A stretch of DNA of 64,000 bases, from assembly GCF_002099425.1 (NCBI RefSeq), contig NW_018343954.1, positions 23,831,501 to 23,895,500 on the forward strand, written 5' to 3'. How positions within the stretch are numbered: the stretch's first letter is position 1; each line of letters starts with the position of its first letter. Made by a program: the position numbers and the translations under genes. The notes beneath the pieces are model-generated. The model made no database searches. It was not told where the DNA came from and saw nothing but the letters and a program-made list of their open reading frames with translations. This stretch comes from Phascolarctos cinereus (Eukaryota; Chordata; Mammalia; Diprotodontia; Phascolarctidae). Positions 54,851-64,000 of the stretch are shown here, in pieces.

Positions 54851-55388
54851 ATTATTGTTAGTTTTTGAAGAAGACCAATGATGTCTTGACTCATGTGAAC
54901 TGGATTTAAATGAGGCAGAGTTGAACAAAGTTGTCAGCCTTACCCTCTCTTCCTGAGTCATCAAAGTCTAGTGGCAAGATAAAAAGTCAAGATAACTGGC
55001 AGCAGCCCGGGATGGATGACCTTGGTGTCTTTAATGTCTGACTAAGCTCTAAGCACTCCACAGAGCCTACTTTAGCCACCTTCATAGCCATTGGAACAAA
55101 TTATTCTCATCTGCCCATTCCACTGGGGGAGGTCTTCCTATGCTTGGGGTAGACATTCCCCTAACTTACTGATGGGTTTGAGGCCTGTCATTTACCTTCA
55201 AATTGATTTAGCATGTCTGCTGAGACAGTTTTACCAAGGTGTGACCACTGCATGGGCTATGGCTTCTTAGAGCCACAGGTAAAAGTTGAGTGACAGGTGG
55301 ACACCAAAGATGAATGAACAGCCGTGAAAAGGTCTCAGTAGTCCTTCCTCCACAGGGGATAGTCCTCCCTGAAAACCCCATACACTCC
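54851..55388 (-). mobile_element. Marsupial interspersed repeat (family unnamed), long copy
   Basis: Plus reading begins 'attgttagtttttgaagaagaccaatgatgtcttgactcatgtgaactgg', continues 'aaatgaggcagagttgaacaaagttgtcagccttaccctctcttcc', 'gaacaaattattctcatctgcccattccactgggggaggtcttcc', 'gttttaccaaggtgtgacca' and 'cacaggtaaaagttgagtgacaggtggacacc'. I recall this order from other marsupial sequence. Its left end is the reverse complement of the 53971 element's right end (about 20 of 24 bases). Confidence 0.6.
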
Positions 55389-55390
55389 AT

Positions 55391-55425
55391 TAGCCATGTA
55401 ATATCTTTTAAAATATTATATTATG

Positions 55426-55464
<39 letters not shown>

Positions 55465-55685
55465 ATACCTTCATATATTTTGACAACTCAATATAAAGTT
55501 AGCAATCCTATCCTTCTACAGTTTTGCCCTGATGGTTGTCTCAGGTATATGTAGCCATGTAATATCTTTTAAAAAATTATATTATGTAATATATATGTCA
55601 CACACCTTAATATATTTTGACAACTCAGTATAAAGTTAGCAGTCCTTTCCTACAGTTTTGCCCTCACGGTTATCTCAGGTATATG
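55391..55685 (+). repeat. Local tandem duplication (two units), with a TA microsatellite in unit 1
   Basis: Unit 1, 55391-55551; unit 2, 55552-55685. Both start 'tagccatgtaatatctttta', pass 'ttatattatgtaatatat', 'atattttgacaactca(a/g)tataaagttagca', 'cagttttgccct' and end 'tctcaggtatatg'. Identity exceeds 90% by eye outside the TA run (about 55428-55461), which is expanded only in unit 1. Unit 2 lacks most of the TA run, which accounts for the length difference. Confidence 0.95.
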
Positions 55686-56184
55686 TTACTGTCACAAGAA
55701 TTTCCAATAATTACAAATATGCCTCCTAGTTTTGTACCAGAACCAAGAACCAAAGAAAAGGATGGCAAGCTTCCAACCTGGAGTGAGGAAGAAAGAATAA
55801 AGTAGATGCTCATATTTCAACGTTCTGTTAATAAACTCGCGCAGATGAAGCCTAATGTTTTCAGGCTAACTTTCAAGGCTTTCTCTAATCAGTTTTCTAA
55901 TCCAAGTCTGCGTTCATTTAATTTTCTCTGGATCTGACAAATATAAGTAGAGAAAAGTCAAGAGCTTATTTTTTCATTTTCTGCCTAATGAAAACATTCT
56001 GACTTTCCATAAAGTTTTTTTTTCAGGTTTTCAAATGAGAACAATTGGGCGATTTTTGTTTTTGTTTTGTTTTGTTTTCCCCAAATACCAAGAACTGTTG
56101 AGCTACAAGAAAATTCAAGGAAAAGGAAGCAGCCATATTTCTTTATCCTGGTACCTTTGCAGCTGCTAATTCACACATTATATT
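55686..56184. other. Unassigned interval
   Basis: Nothing recognised except a (GTTTT)n-like run at about 56056-56078. Confidence 0.4.
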
Positions 56185-56490
56185 ATCACTCCTCTCTCTC
56201 CACTTTTGCCCTTGCAATCCTTAATTTCCTTCAAGGTTCAGGTGCCAACACCTTCCACTAGGAGACATCCCTGACCATTCTACCTGTTAGTAACTTAGTG
56301 TCATACTCCAACCCCAATTACCTCGTATGCTGTTTTGCATTTATTTATCTGTGAGCATTTTGTTTTCCTCTATTAGAATATAAGCTCCTGGAGGGCAGGG
56401 ATTATTTTATTTTTGTCTTTACATCTCTTTTGTCTTTGTATTCTCAGCTGGTACTGTGGTGCTTAATACATAGTAGTCAACAATTCAATA
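56185..56490 (+). mobile_element. L2 3' end, copy 1
   Basis: 'cttttgcccttgcaatccttaatttccttcaaggttcaggtgccaacacc', 'ctattagaatataagctcctggagggcagggatta', 'ggtgcttaatacatagtagtcaacaattcaat'. Confidence 0.9.
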
Positions 56491-57370
56491 GGTCCAGAGC
56501 TAAAATTATCATTCTCCACAAGCTTACCTCTATTCCTGCCTTCCCTGTTATTGTCAAGGGTAGCAATATCCTTCCTGTATCCCAAGGCATAAGCCTTGAC
56601 TCTTCGTTCTTTCTACCCTTCATATCCGATCTATTGACAAATCCTGCTGATTCTGCCCTTGTAACATCTTTCATACATGATTTCTTCTCTCCTTTGATAC
56701 TTCTACTACCCTAGTGCAGGCCCTCATCGCATCAACCCTGGATTATTTCAATACCTCACTGATGCTTTTCTTCCGCACCAGTCCATTCTCCCCTTGGCTT
56801 TCAAAGTGATCTTCCTAAAGCATTGGTCCAACCATATTGCTCCCAATTCAACAAACTCAAGTGGATATCTCTTACTTCCAGAATCAAATATAAAATCCTC
56901 TGTTTGGCTTCGTAATCTTACCTCCTCCTATCTTTCCTGTTTCCTTACACCTTATTTTCCTCCACATATTCTATGATTCAGTTACACTGGCCTATTCGCT
57001 ATTCCTTAAACAAGACACTCCATCTCCTGACTATAGGCATTTTCACTGGCCGTTCTCCATGCCTGGAACTCTGCAGCTCTACTTCCTGGCTTTCCTGGCT
57101 TCTTTCAAGGCCCAACAAAAATCTTACCTTTTTTTTTTTGGAAAGCCCTTCCTACCTCCCATTAACCCTAGTGCCTTCCTTCTGTTGGTTATCTCTACTT
57201 TCTTGTTTATACATACATAGGTGTTCACATGTTGTCTCCCACATTGATTGATGAGGTCCATGAGAGAAAAGACTGTTTGATTTTTCTTTTTGCCTTTCTT
57301 TGTATCCCCAGTGCTTAACACAGTACCTGGCTCATACTAGGCAATAAATGCTTGTTGGTTAATACACAGT
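56491..57370 (+). mobile_element. L2 LINE, long 3' fragment, copy 2
   Basis: The longest L2 here: ORF2 end/3' UTR wording 'aagtgatcttcctaaagcattggtccaaccatattgctccc', 'ccagaatcaaatataaaatcctctgtttggc', 'ctccatgcctggaactctgcag', 'tgatgaggtccatgagagaaaagactg', 'ccagtgcttaacacagtacctggctcatactaggcaataaatgcttgttgg'. Overlapping ORFs (56430-57251) fall entirely inside it. Confidence 0.93.
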
Positions 57371-57439
57371 AGGTACTTTAAAATGTTTGCCTAAGGAGAC
57401 AGGATATTGCAGTGGAAAAATGGATTTGGAGTGTTTGCC

Positions 57440-57535
57440 ATTAGGGGTTTGTTTCATTCTTTGTACTTGTATCCCCAGCACCTAGCTCAGTGCACATCAC
57501 AATAATGGGTGGTTAATAAATGTTTGTTCGATGGA
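57440..57535 (+). mobile_element. L2 3' end, copy 3
   Basis: 'cattctttgtacttgtatccccagcacctagctcagtgcacatcac', 'ggttaataaatgtttgttcgatgg'. Confidence 0.82.
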
Positions 57536-58129
57536 AATAGCAAGACTAGGTTATCTCCTTGGAGTTTTGTTAAGGAATTTGTTCTGTGTAAGTTTTGTTT
57601 GTTTTAATTTGATTCTGTCTATACTTGCTAACTGGTATTTCACATCCCTATAATCAGAAGAGAGAGTGGGAGTCAAAACAACATAGGCTGCAAGCATCCA
57701 TTCCACCATGACCTCCATGACCTTCATTGGTCACCCCTAGCTTCTAACTCCATATTTCATTTCCTTTCTTTGGCCTTTCCATCTATCTTCAGCCCTCAAT
57801 ATGAAAAGAAGAAAAAGATTTATGCAAGAAACAAACAACCCGTTAATAATTTGAAAAACATCTCCACTGATAAGTTGCAAAAACTCACAGGCTACATCAG
57901 TAGAATGCCAAGGCCAAATGCAGCTGGCCCTACGGGGACGATGTTTGCCATGCCCTTTTGGTCACTGGTAGATTGATTTTCATGTTCAGGCTAAACAAAC
58001 AGTTAGCAGGATTGTGCATTGTAGCTCATCCAGGGCTGACGACCCAATTAGGAAACACAGTCAATGACTAGGTCGGGGAACTTGGATCCGGCTTGCCTAA
58101 GCAAGGCAAAGCTGTTCAGTCTAAAAAGC
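57536..58129. other. Unassigned unique sequence
   Basis: Repeat-free. 57880-58130 retains several CpGs ('ctacggggacgatg', 'gggctgacgacc', 'aggtcgggg', 'atccggc', 'cacgctg') and could be constrained. The ORF 57770-57976 has no domain. Confidence 0.4.
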
Positions 58130-58840
58130 TTCACGCTGCCCTTTTCCCTCATCACTTGTGATCTGCCATAAAGTGGTCACAAAACTCCACACCAAAAATA
58201 CAAATCAAGCCTCCAAATGTCACCTGTCTCTGCACAGTCAAAGCCAATGGCCTAGTGAAGATCGTTACCAATATGGAAATGAACTATTAGTGCAGAAAAG
58301 TAAAGATCTGGGTCAGGCAAGAGCAGGCCTGAGCTCAGAAGGGAAATAAATACACATTTTATATTTATAGCATCAACAGGTTAAATGGAATGCTGTTGAG
58401 GGCTGCTTTTAACTAGTGACATACCAAACGTATGCTGTGTGTTTCAGCCAGCTGGGGGAATCTCTGTCCGTAAATGGTGGGGGACAACTCATCATTTGCT
58501 CTACTTGAGTATGCCATGGTAAATTCCTATCAGATTTATAACTATCTGAGTGTTCTTGGCAGAGTTACAGGCCCATAATAATACAGGAATGGCAACCTAG
58601 CCAGCTGTTTCACCCATCACATATTTCACATGTTACAGTTATCTAGACAAGCCCCAAATAATAAATCCATAAGGGGTCAAAATCTTACAGACCATGCTAG
58701 ACATCTGGCCCATAAATATCAGTCATGCTTGCAAGGCCTCTCTGCTTGCACCCCCTCCACCTCTCTCTTCACCACCCCCCAACATGTGTTAATGGACAGC
58801 AGGCACTCTGCCAACAAGGCAGCTCTGTAGAGAGAACAAG
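58130..58840. promoter_or_regulatory. Repeat-free block, candidate conserved non-coding element (58360-58640)
   Basis: No repeat landmarks. 58360-58640 reads as undecayed AT-balanced sequence ('ttatatttatagcatcaacagg', 'aactagtgacataccaaacgtatgctg', 'ccataataatacaggaatggc'). ORFs at 58158-58349 and 58630-58830 show no domain. Confidence 0.3.
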
Positions 58841-59108
58841 GCCAAGCTAGCAACATTTCCATTTCATCAATTAAAAGCCAAACTGAAGTAGTGCATTCTG
58901 GAATCCCAGCACAGAAAGCCCACCTGATGCAGAACTCCTATCTCTACCTTGGAATCTAGGACCCAATGTCATTCACAAAGTAAACGCCAGGAACAGAATT
59001 CAGACCCGGATCTTCTCATTGCAAATTCAATACTCTTTTCAGTACAACAGAAATAATCATTGCTGGTGAAGGATTTCCCTGTTATCTCCCTACTTGTCAG
59101 GGGTCATA
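58841..59108. other. Unassigned, with a small MIR-like piece
   Basis: 'gaattcagacccggatcttctcattgcaaattcaatactcttttcagtac' near 58997-59045 resembles a MIR end on the minus strand. Confidence 0.4.
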
Positions 59109-59275
59109 GAAGCAGTGTGCATAGCAGACAGTACTGCGTGTGGATTCAGACGACCCGGGTTTGACTCAGTTCTGCTGCTGGGTAGCATTCTGTGAGTCAT
59201 CTGACCTCTCTGGGCCTCAGCCTAGCCACCTATAAAATGAGAGAAGCAAACAGGGTAGTGGGAATACTTCCAAGC
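59109..59275 (+). repeat. MIR SINE
   Basis: 'gaagcagtgtgcatagcagacagtactgcgtgtggattcagacgacccgggtttgactcagttctgctg', 'cctctctgggcctcag', 'acctataaaatgagag'. Confidence 0.88.
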
Positions 59276-59395
59276 TCAAAATATCTGCCCTGCCCCGTGA
59301 AATTCATTATAGAGCCATTTTCACAATTGGAATTCATTTCTTTTGGTCTTTGAACACTTTTTAGTCTTCATGGGATCAGATTTAGAAAAATCTTA

Positions 59396-59632
59396 ATGTT
59401 TTCTGGTCATTTCAGTTATGTCTGATTCTCCATGACTCCATTTGGAATTTTCTTGGCAAAGATACTAGAATGGTTTGTCATTTCTTCACTCATTTTACAG
59501 ATGAAGAACTGAGGAAAACAAGGTTAAATGACTTGCCCAGAATCACACAGCTAGTAAGTGTCTGAGGTCAGATTTGAACTCAGAAAGATGAGTCTTCCTG
59601 ACTCTGGGGCCAGAACTCTAGCCACTACTTTA
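59396..59632 (-). repeat. Mar1/WALLSI-type SINE, near full length
   Basis: Plus reading starts with the tail complement ('ggtcatttcagttatgtctgattctccatgactccatttggaattttcttggcaaagatactagaatggtttgtcat') and ends 'gagtcttcctgactctggggccagaactctagccacta'. The last bases of the head are lost. Confidence 0.93.
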
Positions 59633-59639
59633 TTCTATG

Positions 59640-59700
59640 ACAATAACAATAATGATAATAATAATAATGATGATGATAGTAATAATAATAATAATAATAA
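59640..59700. repeat. (AAT)n / (GAT)n trinucleotide microsatellite
   Basis: About 20 triplets between two SINEs; it explains the Asn/Asp run in the ORF at 59558. Confidence 0.96.
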
Positions 59701-59925
59701 ACCAGTACTTCCACAATACTTTAAGTTTTGCAAAGTGCTTTTCAAATTTTTTTTTCATTTGATCCTCCCAGCACACCTGTGAGGTAGGAACTATCCTCAT
59801 TTTACATATGAGGAAACTGAGTCTAATAGAGGTTAAGTGAATTGCTTAGGGTCACATAGCTGAGAAGTGTTTAAGTCAGGCTTCAAACTCAGGCCTTCCT
59901 AACTCCAAGTCACTTACTTATCTCC
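59701..59925 (-). repeat. MIR SINE
   Basis: 'acttccacaatactttaagttttgcaaagtgcttttc', 'tttgatcctcccagcacacctgtgaggtagg', 'ttacatatgaggaaactgagtctaatagaggttaagtgaattgctt'. Confidence 0.92.
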
Positions 59926-60225
59926 TCTGGCCCTCAATTGCCTCTACTTATAAAATGAGAGAGTTGAACTAGATTTGGAGGTTCTAATATTTTGGGTCAT
60001 GGATCCCTTTAGAAGTCTAGTAAAGCCTATACACTCCTTCCCAGAATACCATTTTTAAATAATTGAGGGAAATGATAAATTTTAGTTAGAAGTTAGCGAA
60101 AGTAAAGATGTAATTTTTTTTCCCCTATTCAAGTTTACAGAACCCTTGGGGATCCATCCACCCAAGGTTAAAAACTTCTGGACTAAACTATGTCCAAGAG
60201 TCCTCTAAATTTGTGATCCTGTTAT
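59926..60225 (+). repeat. MIR fragment split by a DNA transposon
   Basis: 5' piece 'ctctggccctcaattgcctctacttataaaatgagagagttgaactagat' and 3' piece 'ggactaaactatgtccaagagtcctctaaatttgtgatcctg' are consecutive parts of one MIR, separated by 59977-60182. Confidence 0.7.
59977..60182. mobile_element. Short hAT-like non-autonomous DNA transposon, inserted in MIR
   Basis: About 205 bases with imperfect inverted ends (left 'gaggttctaatattttgggtc', right 'acccaaggttaaaaacttctg'), a 'gtcatggatccctttagaagtctagtaaagcctat' interior typical of 'caggggttcttaacc'-type hAT MITEs, and no coding capacity. Flanks 'gaactaga' and 'ggactaaa' may be the decayed 8-base duplication. Confidence 0.55.
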
Positions 60226-60261
60226 GGAATACCTTAAATAGACCAAATATTGAGAATTTCT

Positions 60262-60370
60262 AGCTCTGGCATAACCTTAGGCAAATTGCTTCATCTCTCT
60301 GAGCTTTCCTTTCCTCAGCTGTAAAATGATCGGGTGAAGCTAAATGATCTCTAATTCCATGTGAGAGCAT
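60262..60370 (+). repeat. MIR fragment
   Basis: 'tctagctctggcataaccttaggcaaattgcttcatctctctgagc', 'cctcagctgtaaaatgatcgggtgaagctaaatgatctctaattcc'. Confidence 0.82.
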
Positions 60371-60929
60371 GGATTATGTTAAGAGGGAGAAGAAGGGAAG
60401 TGAGATCTCTGCAGACCCAAACTAGTGAACCAGGGTGCCTGAATCAGCCCTGCCTACAAAGCTGCCAATTACCATGGCCCTTCCAGCACCTTGGGGCCCA
60501 CAGAGTCTCCCCATTCTCCTTGTACACAATTATCAGAAAGGTTCTGGAGGCTTAGCTTACCGCAGCATTTAGTATCTTTTTTTTTTTCTTAAAGGAGAAA
60601 TATATTCTTTGAACTACACTAGAACTCCACGTTAAATCTTTGATCAAACCTTTGAAAAGTTCCAGAAGGGATTTCACTGCACCTAAAATTATATCAAAAC
60701 ACCATTACTACAACACAATACCTGTCAGAAATGCTTCTTCACAATGGCATCATTGTGTCCTGATTTCGGCATACACTAGATGAAGTGGCCCCTTCCTGGG
60801 CACCCTACAGCCCCTCCTGACACAGGGGTAAATACTACAGAAAGTGCTTATTAGTATCTGCATATAACACACTGTCACCACAGGGAAAGCCAGTTTAAAA
60901 TCATAAATGTCAAGACATAATTAGCTTAA
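60371..60929. other. Unassigned unique sequence
   Basis: No repeat landmarks. A T run lies at 60577-60588. The 60660-60930 part may be the flank of the conserved-element candidate that follows. Confidence 0.4.
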
Positions 60930-61335
60930 AGGTCAGGTTTAATTACAGTTGTTGAAACCGAAATACAGTAATTACCATTACTATGTCAGAAAATTTCCTG
61001 AATCGGTTTGAAATGTTTTGCATGTGCCCTTGTCTTTATGTATGATGCTGCTTGTTATAGGACAGGCAGTGGGTGACAGACGTTTCCTTTGCCTCCTTCC
61101 AAGAGAAATGAGAACAAAATGGAGCAAGGCGGAACAAAGCCCTCAAACCGCCAGTGGTTCCCTCCAACACTTGCTCTGTTATTGTATTATTAATCATTTT
61201 CTTATAATCGCCACGTTAGATATAATTTTAATGGAGCTTCAAGGAAGGCTCGATGCATTACACTCTAACAACAGAGAGAACACATTTATCACCCGCTTTT
61301 TAGATTTAATGGCGAAAACAAATCAATAAATAAAC
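60930..61335. promoter_or_regulatory. Strongest candidate conserved non-coding element (possible developmental enhancer)
   Basis: About 400 bases without any repeat landmark, with CpGs retained although the window is generally CpG-poor ('gaccgaaat' region near 60957, 'aatcgg', 'agacgttt', 'ggcggaac', 'aaccgcc', 'atcgccacg', 'ctcgatgc', 'acccgc', 'ggcgaa'). It is packed with homeodomain-type cores ('taatta' at 60912-60960, 'attattaatcatt' at 61185-61199, 'ataattttaatgg' near 61220), POU-like 'atgcatta' and SOX-like 'aacaaag'. The plus frame 61018-61329 is open for 103 codons, but the residue pattern suggests no known domain and I do not call it a gene. Enhancer identity is inference from sequence style. 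Confidence 0.42.
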
Positions 61336-61790
61336 ATCTGGTGAGAAAATAGCTCAATAACCGGAAAAAGTTCTTCTACCTGTAGGATTTCCAAGATTTC
61401 TTCTGGGAATACTTATTGACTCACACAAGCATTTGTGTTGAGTTGTTTTTTTTTAATCATCTTTTTCCTCATGGTCTCCAAGGATTAGAAAGACTGAACA
61501 GTCTGATTTAATTTCCTTTCCTCTTGCCCACTGTTTACATTTCTTTTCCCCTCCTTTAAGCAAACAAGAAACAACCACCACCAAAGTTGCTCTGTGTATG
61601 TTTTTTAAAGAAATGTTATCATCAAATAGAGCAATGGGCATTATCTGAAGACTTTTTAATTGGAAAGAAAATGCCTTTGGAAAATTTAGTTGGAATGTTG
61701 ATGTATTTCCCTCCAGGAAAAAGTGAATTCATATAGTATATTTTCCTTACAAGCAAAATAACAGTGAATTAAAATACTTATTTCTGGGGG
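61336..61790. other. Unassigned unique AT-rich sequence
   Basis: No repeat or gene recognised; may extend the preceding constrained block. Confidence 0.35.
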
Positions 61791-61925
61791 GAATATATAT
61801 ATATACACATATATGTACGTATGTATGTACATATATACAAACATGTGTATGTATGTGTATATATACTATATATGTACACGTATAGATAGTATATATAATA
61901 TATATAGTGTATATATTCATATAAT
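61791..61925. repeat. TA/TATG/CA mixed microsatellite
   Basis: 'aatatatatatatac', 'atatgtacgtatgtatgtacatatata', 'tatagtgtatatatt'; strongly self-complementary. Confidence 0.9.
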
Positions 61926-62828
61926 TTTTAATAAGTTAGATACCTAGAGAACCATGTTTAGTCCAAACAGAAAACAGTATCAAAGAAAGTGTTTTTACTA
62001 TCTGAAAGAGAAATCAAACACAATAGCTTTAGTTACCAGAAGAAAGACAAGTTGAAGCCAGACTCTTTAATAGCACAGAGCCCACTTGTGATTAAGTAAA
62101 AGCAAAGCACTGCTAGTTTAAACCCTGCACAAAACAAGTAGATCCTGCCTGTGCCCAACTCTTAGATCTAGATTAGAGAAAGAAAATGACATATCATTAA
62201 AAGTTGCCTGCCTTCCAGGTACTGATGACATTGAAGGCAGTGTGGACATGAGGCATGAAAGGTGACATCAGCATCGTTCACCCAAGGAGTCATTTACTTG
62301 AGATTTACAACCAACCATAAGAGAAAAGTGGAAATTTATGAAAGACTTCCATCTGGCAGGATGTTTCATTAGTATTCAAGATGATAGCAGCAATGATTTA
62401 AATTTAATAATCCAAGTGGAGATATGCATCAAAAAATTCTTCTAAAATGTCTAATAGCCGTAACTGACTTCTTTATTAGATTCTGCCCACAAAAAAATTC
62501 AGATATCAGTGAATAAAGACATCATATGTTAATCTCAATCTATTCAAGTAGTAGAAATTCCTAACAAGCCAGCCTTGTCATAGCTAAAGACCAAACAAAA
62601 TGCTATGTATAAGAAACCTTAAAAGCAAAAGTTTTCATAGGGCTAAAATATCTTACATGACTTATGGCCAACAATTGTTTTGATATATAATTTTCTATTT
62701 CCAAAATACCAAAGTTCATTCTAAGGGTAATTTGGGGGGGAGGAGATAAGAAGTAGGGGAAGTAGGAGTAGATTTGGGCATATAGTAACCAAAAGGAAAA
62801 GACAATAAACCTAAGTCTTCTATTTATT
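61926..62828. other. Unassigned unique sequence
   Basis: About 900 bases; no gene or named repeat recognised. G-run at 62733-62741. Confidence 0.4.
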
Positions 62829-63079
62829 GTTCAATAATTTTTTAGTCACATCTGACTCTTCCTGACCCCATTTGGGGTTTTCTTGGCAAAGATACTAGAG
62901 TGGTTTGCCATTTCCTTCTCCAACTCATTTTATAGATGAGGAAACTGAGGCAAACTGGGTGAAATCACTTGCCCAGGGACACACAGCTAGTAAGTATCTG
63001 AGGTTGGATTTGAACTCAGGAATATCAGTCGTCCTGGACTTCAAGTCTGGTACTCTATCCACTGTGTCACCTAGCTGGA
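62829..63079 (-). repeat. Mar1/WALLSI-type SINE, full length
   Basis: Plus reading: 'gttcaataattttttagtcacatctgactcttcctgaccccatttggggttttcttggcaaagatactagagtggtttgccatttccttctcc' through to 'tggtactctatccactgtgtcacctagctgg'. Complete and well preserved. Confidence 0.95.
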
Positions 63080-63149
63080 CTAAGCATGGTTCTATAGGCA
63101 TCTAACTTATTAAAAAATTATATGTATATAAATCTCCTATTATTTATGT

Positions 63150-63265
63150 GGAAATTCTACAATTCAATTCAGTTGAAAACATTTAGGAATTAAGGATGCA
63201 AAGGGAAAAAAAATAACAGAATCAGCCCTTGCCCTCAGGGAGCTTATATTTACACTCATTTTCTT
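63150..63265 (-). mobile_element. L2 3' end, antisense, diverged
   Basis: 'gaaaacatttaggaattaaggatgcaaaggg', 'agcccttgccctcagggagcttatatttac'. Confidence 0.55.
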
Positions 63266-63650
63266 GAATTCAATTCATTGCAAAATAGCCATGAATGAGG
63301 CTGAATTGAGGCAATGAGAGGAGAAAAATCTTGACATTTCCCACTTGGAGCTTGAGAGAGGCACACTGAAGACAAAGAAAAAGAAAAACAGCATGTGTAA
63401 TTTTTTTCTCAAAAGGGGTGATAACAGGCCAAAAATACTCAAACCCTTAAAACATTTGATTTCATGAAGGAATTATTGGGCCATTGCGAGATATTTAGGG
63501 ATGCTAACATTTTGGGAAAATTCCTAGGTGACCATGCCTTCACACAAGTTACCCAGACAGAATTTAGACAGGATAGACCATGGACTCAAGACAGTACTTA
63601 GCCAAATAAAACATTCTTAGAATGTGTGGTCACGTTTCCATAATCCTTCA
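63266..63650. other. Unassigned interval
   Basis: Nothing recognised. Confidence 0.3.
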
Positions 63651-64000
63651 GATTAGAACATCAGAAAAATCCTTCGGATTTTTCAAAGAAGACCAGCCCA
63701 TCTCAATTTATGTATTTAGAACTGCAGAATACATGGGAGACAAACCAAATGCCCAATTTCTGCATTTCCTGTCCGTAACTTTCCTTGGTACCATAGGTGC
63801 TTAAGAATTATGAGCGACTTTTTATATTCTATCTGTTGGTGATCTTCTTTGAACCCCAAACCAGATTTAGATCTGTGTGGGTATTAGAACATGAGCCAAA
63901 ATGGCAATTTGCCTAGTCATTTTTTCAAAGAGGATCAGCCCATTCCAATTTGGTATGTTAGGACCTGCAGAATACATGGGAGATAAACCAAGTACCCAAC
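63651..64000 (+). repeat. Direct repeat pair at about 240-base spacing, running off the window
   Basis: Copy 1 at 63651-63757 and copy 2 at 63892-64000 share 'attagaacat', 'tttttcaaaga(a/g)ga(c/t)cagcccat', 'gcagaatacatgggaga' and 'aaaccaa(a/g)t(g/a)cccaa'. Identity is about 80% by eye over the shared blocks. The unit may repeat again beyond 64000. No known family recognised. Confidence 0.82.

Noticed and set aside
56430-57251. Cluster of overlapping plus-strand ORFs
   Set aside because: All fall within one L2 3' fragment.
61018-61329. 103-codon ORF as a small protein gene
   Set aside because: No domain, no start context, no neighbours; it lies in a motif-dense block better explained as non-coding.

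Overview
ORGANISM AND SETTING. This is vertebrate nuclear DNA, almost certainly from a marsupial. It has many tRNA-headed SINEs of the marsupial Mar1/WALLSI kind (head near 'ggcagctaggtggcacag', then MIR-like 'tgtgtgaccctgggcaagtc', some ending in the 'atggcaaaccactccag' tail), marsupial-type L1 3' ends, and a dense background of MIR, L2 and CR1/L3-like LINE relics. No functional protein-coding gene could be supported. The only long open frame (416 codons, 807-2057) is the C-terminal part of an L1 ORF2; I read the other short open frames as chance ORFs or repeat translations. The window therefore looks like intergenic or deep-intron sequence of a gene-poor region. Family names rest on remembered consensus patterns, and repeat edges are good to about 10-30 bases.

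LAYOUT. 1-2.9 kb: a fairly young L1 3' half (RT to poly-A) next to an older L1 3' end. 3-9.3 kb: unique DNA, MIRs, a CR1-like LINE whose endonuclease domain can still be read (about 7300-8115), then an old L1 ORF2 piece. 9.3-14.3 kb: an unexplained GC-richer segment (9560-10110), L2 with a SINE inside it, two CR1-like pieces in opposite orientation, a likely conserved non-coding block (12060-12720), a foldback DNA transposon, and a SINE with clear target-site duplications. 14.3-23 kb: mostly unique, with a CR1-like reverse transcriptase relic on the minus strand (about 15990-17640). 23-32 kb: L2, MIR, CR1 and L1 relics, a second and compact foldback element (25809-25950), and a possible retroposed transcript tail (about 30375-30560). 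32-45 kb: microsatellites, SINEs and L2, a roughly 125-bp duplicated sequence (39.1 and 40.2 kb), and a 5S rRNA-derived sequence joined to a SINE head inside L2 (41929-42105). 45-57.5 kb: CR1, MIR, nested SINEs, a marsupial repeat in two opposed copies (54.0 and 54.9 kb), a local tandem duplication (55391-55685) and long L2 tracts. 57.5-64 kb: mainly unique sequence with the best conserved-element candidate (about 60930-61335), more SINEs, and an approximately 240-bp-spaced repeat pair running off the window end.

HOW IT WORKS TOGETHER. There is no operon, pathway or gene system here. What the window records is layered retrotransposition: CR1/L3, L2 and MIR form the oldest layer, with hAT-type foldback elements, marsupial SINEs and L1 inserted later. 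Possible function lies in the non-repetitive AT-rich blocks, which look like candidate enhancers, but conservation cannot be tested from one sequence. I recognised no retrovirus, LTR element or Polinton.
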